NCBI GenBank assembly: GCA_050945815.1
Contig: JBMNTQ010000020.1
Coordinates: 1 to 19,217 of the forward strand
Direction of reading: 5' to 3'
Source: JBMNTQ01 sp050945815
Lineage (GTDB): Bacteria; Bacillota; Clostridia; Christensenellales; JBMNTQ01
Length of the DNA: 19,217 bases
The translations under genes and the position numbers were made by a program. Of this stretch, positions 1 through 8,600 are shown piece by piece; positions within the stretch are counted from its first letter, which is position 1, and each line of letters opens with the position of its first letter. The notes below the pieces were generated by a model. It did no database searches. It saw only the letters and a list, made by a program, of their open reading frames with translations, and was not told the origin of the DNA.

Positions 1-8
1 GCACATCT

Positions 9-1688
9 ATGAAAAACTATCCCTTGAATCAAACTCAGGCCATTGGAGACCTAAAAGAGCTGACGGACAGGAGTGCAAGCCTTTACGCGCACAAAAATGC
101 TTTTTATAAAATGACCGGTCGTTCTTGTTATGTGGCGGTAACGTATGGTGAGTTTGGAGAAGAATTGGCTGCTATGGCCAATTCTTTGCTTAATTTTGGA
201 TGGAACGGGCAAAGGATCGCCTTGCTGGGCGAGAATTCCTACGAGTGGATCCTTTCATATTTCGCTATCGTCAACAGCAACGCTACGGTTGTGCCGTTGG
301 ATAAAGAGCTTCCAAAAGAAGAATTGGCCGAGCAGATGCGCCGCGCAAAGGTTACAGCTATCATCTATTCTGCCACGTACGAGGAGGAAGCTGCCTTTGC
401 AGCGACTGCTTTGGGCATAGAGAACACGGTTTCTTGGGGGCAGGTTCAGGCTGGGGCCAAGCTTTCGCTGGATTCACTTTTGCAGCGAGGCCGGGAGCTT
501 CTTGCGGCCGGACAGGATCGGTATTCTTCCATTGAAATAGACCGGGAGCGGGCCTGCTCGATTCTTTTTACATCAGGAACCACTGGGCTCAGCAAAGGCG
601 TGATGCTGTGCCACCGCAATTTGGCGGCAAATACAGTTTCAGCCTGTGAACTGGTTCTCTTTACGCCGGACGACACGCTGCTTTCCATTTTGCCCATCCA
701 GCACGCTTATGAGGATATGTGCGGGATATTCGGGCCGATTTACTATGGCTCTGCCATTGCGTTTTGCAGCGGCGTTAAACAACTGGCGGCCTGCCTGCAG
801 CTTTTCAAGCCTACAGTTATGGTGCTGGTGCCGCTCTATATCGAGACCTTCCACAAACGGATCTGGGAGGCGGCGGAAAAACAGGGCAAAGGGGGCAAAC
901 TGCGGTTTGCCATTGGGCTATGCAACCTGCTGGGGAAAATCGGGATCGACCTTCGAGACAAGGTTCTAGGCGAAGTGCGCGGCTTTTTTGGTGGGCGTTT
1001 GCGCATCGTTATATGCGGCGGCGCTTACCTCAATCCTAAATATGTCAAGGCGTTTCGCGGCCTTGGCGTTAAGATTCTGCAGGGCTATGGAATTACGGAA
1101 TGTTCGCCGATTATCTCGGCCAACCGCAACGAGAGCTACAAGGACGCTTCGGTAGGCTGGCTGGCGCCAGGCTGCGAGGTGCGCTTTGATGCCGATGGGC
1201 AGATTTTGGTGCGCGGGGACAATGTGATGTTGGGATATCTGGACGACGAAGAAGGTACGGCACAGGCTTTTGATGGCGATTGGTTTATGACCGGCGATCT
1301 GGGCTATCAGGATGAGGACGGATTTCTCTATGTGACCGGCCGCTGCAAAAACCTGATCGTTTTGAAGAATGGAAAAAACATTATGCCGGATGAGATTGAA
1401 CAGCGGCTGACGGAGAGTCCGCTGATTGCCGAAGCATTGGTGATGGAAGCGCCGGGAGACGACAATGGCTCGGAAAGTTTAATGGCCCTCATCTATCCCG
1501 ATCCGGATAAAGTGGACGGAATGGACGAGCAGAGCTTGTACAATGCGGTGGAGCAGGAAGTGGATAAGATAAACCAGACATTAGTTTATTATAAAAAGGT
1601 GCACCAGTTCCAATTAAGGCATCAACCCTTCCCCAAAACAACCACCCGGAAGATCAAACGCTATCAAGTAAAGATTGGAGAAGAATGA
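9..1688 (+). CDS. AMP-forming acyl-activating ligase (acyl-CoA/acyl-ACP synthetase type)
   Basis: This 559-residue protein belongs to the ANL adenylating superfamily, which activates carboxylates as acyl-AMP and passes them to a thiol. Visible motifs are the phosphate loop FTSGTTGLSKG at about 187-197, YGITECSP at 360-367, WFMTGDLG at 425-432 with the ribose-binding Asp430, the hinge region GRCKNL at 444-449, and a C-terminal TTTRKIKRY at 544-552 with the candidate catalytic Lys. The fold is FadD-like rather than an NRPS A domain. An acyl carrier protein begins 3 nt downstream, so the inferred partner is that carrier and the substrate a fatty acid that starts the lipopeptide. The ATG at 9 fits the family N-terminus, but only 8 nt precede it, so its ribosome site and the operon promoter lie outside the window. 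A general acyl-CoA synthetase role is possible but less likely in this context. Confidence 0.88.
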   Translation: MKNYPLNQTQAIGDLKELTDRSASLYAHKNAFYKMTGRSCYVAVTYGEFGEELAAMANSLLNFGWNGQRIALLGENSYEWILSYFAIVNSNATVVPLDKELPKEELAEQMRRAKVTAIIYSATYEEEAAFAATALGIENTVSWGQVQAGAKLSLDSLLQRGRELLAAGQDRYSSIEIDRERACSILFTSGTTGLSKGVMLCHRNLAANTVSACELVLFTPDDTLLSILPIQHAYEDMCGIFGPIYYGSAIAFCSGVKQLAACLQLFKPTVMVLVPLYIETFHKRIWEAAEKQGKGGKLRFAIGLCNLLGKIGIDLRDKVLGEVRGFFGGRLRIVICGGAYLNPKYVKAFRGLGVKILQGYGITECSPIISANRNESYKDASVGWLAPGCEVRFDADGQILVRGDNVMLGYLDDEEGTAQAFDGDWFMTGDLGYQDEDGFLYVTGRCKNLIVLKNGKNIMPDEIEQRLTESPLIAEALVMEAPGDDNGSESLMALIYPDPDKVDGMDEQSLYNAVEQEVDKINQTLVYYKKVHQFQLRHQPFPKTTTRKIKRYQVKIGEE

Positions 1689-1691
1689 ACC

Positions 1692-1916
1692 ATGTTTGAG
1701 GCGGTGAGGGCGGTTATTGTCGGGCATGTGGATTGTCGGGATGTGGATATTACTCCGGATACGGAGCTTGTGAAGGAATTGCGCATCAACTCTTTGGATT
1801 TGGTAGAGTTGGTTTGTGCGTTTGAGCTGGAGTTTGATGTGGAGGTTCCGGAAAAGGATATCCATAAGTTCTCTAAGGTTAAAGATATTATGCAATATTT
1901 GGAGCAGGTGACGTGA
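1692..1916 (+). CDS. free-standing acyl carrier protein
   Basis: The 74-residue acidic protein has the four-helix carrier pattern, with the phosphopantetheine-accepting Ser34 in RINSLDLVEL (31-40). The usual DSL triad reads NSL here, so the Asp before the serine is replaced by Asn. A Shine-Dalgarno GGAGAAG lies at 1677-1683, 8 nt before the ATG. The gene sits 3 nt after the acyl-activating ligase and its stop overlaps the GTG of the phosphopantetheinyl transferase. This order implies activation of the carrier by the downstream enzyme, acylation by the upstream ligase, and delivery of the acyl group to the first C domain of the NRPS. A role in housekeeping fatty acid synthesis is unlikely given the neighbours. 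Confidence 0.92.
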   Translation: MFEAVRAVIVGHVDCRDVDITPDTELVKELRINSLDLVELVCAFELEFDVEVPEKDIHKFSKVKDIMQYLEQVT

Positions 1917-2563
1917 GAGTCTTTGCAGCGACTACGGCTCTTTTTGATGGCGTGGCCGTAGAGGGTTGGGAAAAATCGTTGCCATCCGACAAGCGCTTGG
2001 AGATAGGACGGATGCGGCGTGAACAGGACAGAGCTTTGACTTTGACTGCTTATCGTCTTTTGTGCTTTGGCCTAAAGGTGGCATATGATATTGTGCCCAA
2101 GGAAACGGATTGGAGACGGACGCCGCAGGGGAAGCCTTATCTGGCGGGGCATGCGCCGTGCTTCAACCTCAGCCATTCTGGAGATGTGGTGATTTGTGCG
2201 TTGCATGAAACCTGTGTGGGCGCTGATGTGGAGAAGGTGCGCCCGATTGAGGACAGCTTGGCGCAAAGGGTTATGTCCGGGCAGGAATATACCATGTTTC
2301 TAGCAGCGCAGGATCAGGCAGACTTTTTTTTTAGAGTTTGGACGATGAAGGAAGCGTATATCAAATATGTTGGCGAAGGGCTGCGCAAGGATATGAAAAG
2401 CTTTGAAGCCTATCCGCTGGAGGGGAGGATCCAAACCAGCGTTACCGATTGTGAATTCACTTTACTGGATGGGTTTCCCGGCTATCGGGCGGCGATATGT
2501 GCGGATGAGCTAGCGGCTGAGCCGGTGGTATGGGTGTCTAAGATGCAACTTGATCGTGTATAA
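1913..2563 (+). CDS. Sfp-type 4'-phosphopantetheinyl transferase
   Basis: This 216-residue enzyme would transfer 4'-phosphopantetheine from CoA to carrier-protein serines, converting the ACP and both NRPS T domains to holo form. The family signature is complete: FNLSHSG at 84-90, GADVEKV at 103-109 with metal ligands Asp105 and Glu107, and WTMKEAYIKYVGEGL at 143-157 with Trp143, Lys146 and Glu147. Length matches Sfp-like enzymes rather than the shorter AcpS group. The start is GTG at 1913, overlapping the ACP stop by 4 nt (GTGA), so translation is probably coupled. The codons for Phe138-140 form an uninterrupted run of nine T at 2324-2332, just before the catalytic motif; slippage there would remove it. 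Confidence 0.94.
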   Translation: MRVFAATTALFDGVAVEGWEKSLPSDKRLEIGRMRREQDRALTLTAYRLLCFGLKVAYDIVPKETDWRRTPQGKPYLAGHAPCFNLSHSGDVVICALHETCVGADVEKVRPIEDSLAQRVMSGQEYTMFLAAQDQADFFFRVWTMKEAYIKYVGEGLRKDMKSFEAYPLEGRIQTSVTDCEFTLLDGFPGYRAAICADELAAEPVVWVSKMQLDRV

Positions 2564-2652
2564 GGCTATATTTTTTTCGGTTGGACGGTCGATCGGTTGA
2601 TGTCGGAAAGAAGACATGCGAGGCAGGCTGCTTATTATTATGAGGGATATAA

Positions 2653-2665
2653 GGGAGCAATGATG
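2653..2665 (+). promoter_or_regulatory. ribosome binding site that sets the NRPS start
   Basis: GGGAG at 2653-2657 lies 5 nt before the ATG at 2663 and 2 nt before an adjacent in-frame ATG at 2660. The protein then begins MSEKKVSYALTHPQQ, directly leading into a condensation domain. The in-frame TTG at 2597 and ATG at 2600 have no purine-rich site upstream and would add a 22-residue tail unlike a C domain. Confidence 0.7.
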
Positions 2666-5600
2666 AGTGAGAAGAAGGTGAGCTATGCGCTTACGCATCC
2701 GCAGCAGCGGGTCTGGTATACGGAGAAACTACACCCAGGCACTGGGATGTGGAACAATGCGGGCACCTTAAAGATTAAAGGAACGCTGGAGACAGACCTG
2801 TTGGAACAGGCTGTAAACAGGCTTTTGCAGGATAGCGATTCTATACGCATTCGCATGATGCTGTCTGGGGATGAGCCGCGTCAATATGTGGAGCCTTACG
2901 CCTACACAAGCATTGAACGCCTGGATTTTACCCAGAAGGGTGTGCAGGAGCTATATGAATGGGATAGTATCCAAACCCAAGAGCCTATGCCCTTGTTAAA
3001 TAGCCCATTGTATTATTTTGCTATATTCAAGCTAGGGGAAAACGAAGGTGGAATCTATGCTAAATTCCACCATGTGATTTCCGATGCGCTTTCAATTGTA
3101 GGGTTTTCCAACCGACTGATGGAGATCTATCAGAGCCTCTTGAAAGGAACTGAGGTGCCGCCGGAACCGAATATTCGCTCCTACATCGATTATATCCGTG
3201 AAGAGGAGGAGTATTTTCAATCAAAGCGTTTTGCGTATGATGCTCACTATTGGAATCGCCGTTTTTCGGAACTGCCGGAGCCTACGGTTATTAAACAGAA
3301 AAAATCGAACTATTTCAGCACCAAAGCGCGGCGCAAGGCTTTTGTTATACCTCCGGCGCTGTCTGCGAGCATTCGCCAATATTGTGAGGACTCCAAGATT
3401 TCAGCATTCTCTCTTTTCTTGTCGGCTCTGGCGATTTATATCAACCGCATTACTAATAAAAAAGATATTATTATAAGCGCACCGGTTGCAAACAGGACGT
3501 CTATGGCCGGCAAGGGCGCGTTTGGTATGTTTGTTAGCACGGTGCCGATTCGCATCAAGATACAGGATGAACTGTCGTTTGTGGAATTTGCGCAGGTGGT
3601 TTCCGATGAATGGTTTTCCGTGTTGAAGCATCAGAAATATCCTTATGATATGCTGCTGCAGGATTTGCGCAAGACCCATAAAGACTTGGATTCTCTATAT
3701 GATGTGACCCTTTCCTACCAAATTGGAGAATTTAAGAAGGATGAGGAAGATTTTACCTATGAAGGACGCTGGCATTTCAGCGGCTATCAGACGGCATCCC
3801 TCAGCATCCATGTAAACGACCGGGAAGGGGACGGGAAGTTTATTGTGGATTACGACCACCATGTTCCGTTCTTTTCCATTAAAGAGATTGAATATATTCA
3901 TACGCACCTGATCAACATTATCCGCGACATGACTCTGCATCCAGATAAGCCGTTGTATATGCTGGATATTCTTTCGGATGAAGAAAGGGAACGTATTCTA
4001 CACCGCTTTAACGATACCTACCATGAGTTTCCCGAAGGGGAGACTTTGCAGGACCTTTGGGAAAGGCAGATGGGTGCTATAGACAAAAATGCTTGCGCTT
4101 TGGTGAATCAGGGCAAGGGTATGAGCTATGGCGAGTTGGATAGCCGTTCCGAGGCAGTAGCACAGTATTTGGCGGGGAATGAGGGGGTCGGGCCGGAGGA
4201 TATTGTGGGCCTGCTGGTAGGGCGCACCGAGGAATATTGCGTGAATATGCTGGGCATTTTGAAGGCCGGTGCCGCTTTTCTGCCCATCGACCCAGACCTG
4301 CCCCGGGAGCGTATTGTTTATATGCTTCAGGACAGTGGCGCAAAGGCTGTGTTGGTGTCGCCGCATTTGACGGATAAATGCCCTGACCGTCTAGAGGCGG
4401 ACGTAGCTATTTTGCCGACGGATCGGTTGCCAGACACTGTGCAGAAGGTGGAGCTATCTCGTTCTATGCCTTGTAATTTAGCGTATGTTATCTATACGTC
4501 CGGCTCGACGGGGCGTCCCAAAGGCGTTATGATCGAACACCGGTCGATTGTGCAGTTTGCGTATTCTATTAACGAGCTGTGGGATTTCTCTCCCGGGGCG
4601 CGTATGCTGTGCGCCGGTTCTATTTCCTTCGACTTGAGCGTAATGGAGACCATCCCTGCGCTGATGTTTGGTGCGGTGTTGGTTTTTGCCAAGGAACACG
4701 AAGCCAACATGCCCCATCATATGGTGAAGCTGATTGAAGAACAGGGCGTCAACTTAATGATGGTGACACCGGGCAGGATGGAACTATTGCTGTCTGACCC
4801 AAGAGGCCCCTCTTGCTTGAAGCATTTTCGAAATGTCAGCTTGGGCGGAGACGTTTTGCCGAAAGCGCTGCTGGAGCGGGTACAGGGCTGTACCAAGGCG
4901 CGTATTATGAACTTCTATGGGCCTACTGAAATTACCATAGCGGCAACCTGTATGGATGTGACTGAGGCCAGTATCCCCAACATTGGTAGCCCGCTGTTCA
5001 ATGTGAAAGCGTATATACTAGACGCCCACAAAAACCCGGTGCCTATCGGGATTCCCGGAGAACTGTATATAGGCGGCGCGGGCATTGCCCGGGGCTATAT
5101 CAACAAGCCGGATTTAAATGCCGAACGCTTTGTGGACAACCCGATTTTCCCCGGCGAGAAGCTCTATCGAACCGGTGACTTGACCCGCTGGTATCCTCGA
5201 GGGGAGATTGAGTTTTTAGGACGGATTGACCAACAGATAAAAATCCGTGGCTATCGAATTGAACTGGGTGAAATTGAAAGCCGCTTGAAGAAAGTAGAGG
5301 GCGTGACGGCCTGTGTTGTGAACGACTATACCCATGAAGACGGAAGGCGTTTCCTTTGTGCGTATGTTTGCGGACAGCCGCCAAAACGTTCGGAGATCAA
5401 GGCGGAACTGGCCAGAGAACTGCCTGCCTATATGGTGCCTTCCTACTATATAACGGTGGACAGCTTGCCGTATAATGCCAGCGGCAAAGTAGACAAGAGC
5501 CGGCTGCCGGATCCGCTGGAAAATGAGGAAATGCTGGGGCAGGAGGACTTTATACCACCTGAGACTGGGACAGAGCAGGCGCTGGCCGCTATATGGACGG

Positions 5601-8600
5601 AAATATTGAATTTGCCTCAGATTGGCAGAGAAGATAGCTTTTTTGATATTGGCGGCGATTCGTTGAGTATTATTCGGGTGATGAGCCAGGTAGCCCATAG
5701 GTTCCAGGTTGAGATTCCGCTGGAAGAGGTTTATCGTGCGCCGCGGCTGAAGGATTGGGCTTTGCTGATCGATGCAGCAGAAGCGGCGGCCTACCGGCCC
5801 ATCCTGCCTACCGCTGTGAAACGGCGGTATCCTGTTTCCTCTGCCCAGCAGCGCATGTGGATATTGTCGCAAAGCGAGAGCCAGGAGGCAGCCTATCACA
5901 TTCCCATTGCCTTTCAACTGCGTGGCAAGATCGATGTTCCGCGTTTACGCCGAGCTTTTTCCAAACTGATTGAGCGGCATGATGCGCTGCGGACTTCTTT
6001 TGTTCTGCAAAAGGGAGAGCTTTGGCAGGTGGTGAGCAGGAGAGCCAAACTGGAGTTCGAGCACTATGCGTGTGCGCCTAGACAACTGCGCACCCTGCTG
6101 AAAAACATTATGCGGCCCTTCGACCTGCAAGCACCGCCCTTGATGCGGCTGGCGCTGGTGGATATTGGGCAAGACAGAACGATTATGTTTATTGATATGC
6201 ATCATAGTATTGGCGACCAACGTTCTGTAGAGATTTTGCTCAACGAGTTGGCAGAGCTTTATGCCGGAGATACTTTGGTAGGCAAGGAGCTGGAGTATAA
6301 GGACTATGCGGTCTGGCAGCAGGAATTCTTCCAATCAGACGAGATGGGCAGGCAAAGGGAGTTTTGGCAGGAAGCTCTGAATGGTGAGCTGCCGCTTTTA
6401 AACCTGCATACGGACAAACCGCGGCCTGCCGTCCAGAGCTTTCAGGGAAAGCGGCTGCGGTTTGATGTGGATAAGAAGGCCATGGACAGGCTTGCGGATT
6501 TTTCCAAAAAACGCGGCGCAACGTTGTTTATGGCGGTTTTGGCAGCCTATCAGGTTTTGCTGTCCAAGTATACCGGGCAGGAAGATGTGATTGTGGGGTT
6601 TCCTGTGTCTGGCCGGGGACGGTCTGAGCTGCGGGATATGGTGGGTGTTTTTATCAACACACTACCGCTGCGGGCTTACCCCACTGGCGACAAGAGCTTC
6701 TCTCAGTTCTTTGACGAGGTATGTGCTGCTTGCGTGGGCGCCATGGCCCATGGGGATTATCCCTTAGAGCGGATGGTGGCAGACTTGGAGCTGCCCCGGG
6801 ACATCAGCCGTAACCCGCTGTTTGATACGATGTTGGTTTATGCAAAGGACGGGCTGCCTTTGCAACTGGGAGAGCTTGCTTGTACGTTTTACCCGTTTGA
6901 CCCGGGCATTGCCAAGCTAGATTTGACTTTGGAAGTTTACGAGACTGCACAGGGGTTTTCCTGTCAGATGGAGTATAATACAAAGCTGTTTAAAAGGGCT
7001 ACTATAAAGCGCATGAGCACGCATTTCCTCAGGCTGTTGGATTTGCTGTGCGAGCAGCCGGATCGGCCTTTGAGTGAGGTGTCTGTTCTGACCCAGCAGG
7101 AACTGTGGCAGGTTACTGCTGGCTTTAACCAGACAGATTGCGACCATGGGGGCGACGGCCATATCCACACCCTGCTGGAAGACCTGGCGGTTTCCCAAGG
7201 AGACAAGACCGCCTTGGTAGTAGACGGGCAGCGCATGAGTTTTAAGGAGCTTAACCGCCGCACCAACCAGATTGCCCATGCGCTACGGGCTGAGGGAGTG
7301 GGGAGGAATACGATTGTTGCTCTGTGTATTCGCCGAAGCTTTGATTTGATGGCGGGGTTGCTGGGCATTTTGAAAGCCGGGGGCGGCTATTTGCCTCTGG
7401 ACCCCAGCTACCCGAAAGAGCGCGTTTCCTTTATGCTGGAGGATTCCGGTACGGCTGTGCTGCTGAGCGATGGCAGTGCCGACATCGACTTTGGCGGGCG
7501 GGTTCTTCATGTGCGCGATATCCCGAAGACGGGAGCGGCCGAAAACCCGATACCGATCGACCAGGGAGAGGATGCGGCGTATGTTATCTATACGTCCGGC
7601 TCCACCGGTATTCCCAAAGGCGGTATTTTACCCCATCGGGCGCTTTACAACCTCTACGAGGGGACAAAAGATACGATTTGCTATGACAAAGACCAGACCA
7701 GCGTTTCTGTAACGACGGTTTCTTTTGATATTTTTGTGGTGGACGCGTTGTTGCCGTTGCTGTTTGGTTGTACGGTTGTATTATGCACCGAGGAGGAGCT
7801 GCGTCAGCCGCATTTGCTGGCTGCTCTGGTTCGGCGTGAGAATGTGAAGTTTATCCAAACAACGCCTACTCGGATGCGCCTGATGATGGATGATGCTGAT
7901 TTTCGGGCGGCGGCAGGCGAACACATCGAAAAGATTGTGCTGGGCGGGGAGGAATTCCCGTTGTCGCTGTTGAAACTTTTAAAAAAATATACCAAGGCAC
8001 GAATTATAAGCGGTTATGGCCCGACGGAAACAACGGTTTACTGTACGTTCAAAGATTTATCGAATACGTCTCATATCACCATCGGACGGCCGATTGTCAA
8101 CACCCGGATGTATATTCTGGATAAGTATAAAAAGCCTGTGCCTATCGGTGTTCCGGGGGAAGCGTATATCAGCGGCGATTGTGTCGCTACGGGGTATATC
8201 AACCGCGATGAGCTAAACCGCCAAAAGTTTAGTAGCGATCCTTATTGGCCGGGACGGGTGATGTATCAGTCCGGCGATATTTGCGCCTTTATGGAAAACG
8301 GCGAAATGGAGATCATGGGGCGGGTGGACCATCAGATTAAGATCCGGGGCTTGCGCATTGAGTTGGGCGAGATTGAGGCTGCGATGCGGGGATTTAGGGG
8401 TGTGGATGAGGCTGTGGTGATGGCGCTGGATGAAGGCGTCGATAAATTCCTTTGCGCTTATTATGCTACGGAAGAAGGTGTGGAAGCGGAGGTTTTACGC
8501 AAGCACCTCACAAAAAGGCTGCCGGCTTATATGGTGCCATCATATTTTATAGGCATGGAGAAAATGCCGCTAACCTTAAATGGCAAGGTGAACCGCAAGG

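Noticed and set aside
2564..2600. terminator after the phosphopantetheinyl transferase at the T-rich stretch
   Set aside because: No stable GC-rich hairpin precedes the seven T, so it does not look like an intrinsic terminator.
2597..2662. NRPS start at TTG 2597 or ATG 2600
   Set aside because: Neither has a Shine-Dalgarno sequence, and the added 22 residues do not resemble a C domain. ATG 2663 has GGGAG at a suitable distance.
5216..5917. 233-codon open frame antisense to the NRPS
   Set aside because: It mirrors the conserved end of A1, T1 and the start of C2 and has no recognisable domain.
7977..7987. programmed frameshift at the seven-A run in the NRPS
   Set aside because: The zero frame continues into an intact A2 core, T2 and R domain, and no stimulatory structure or useful alternative frame was seen.
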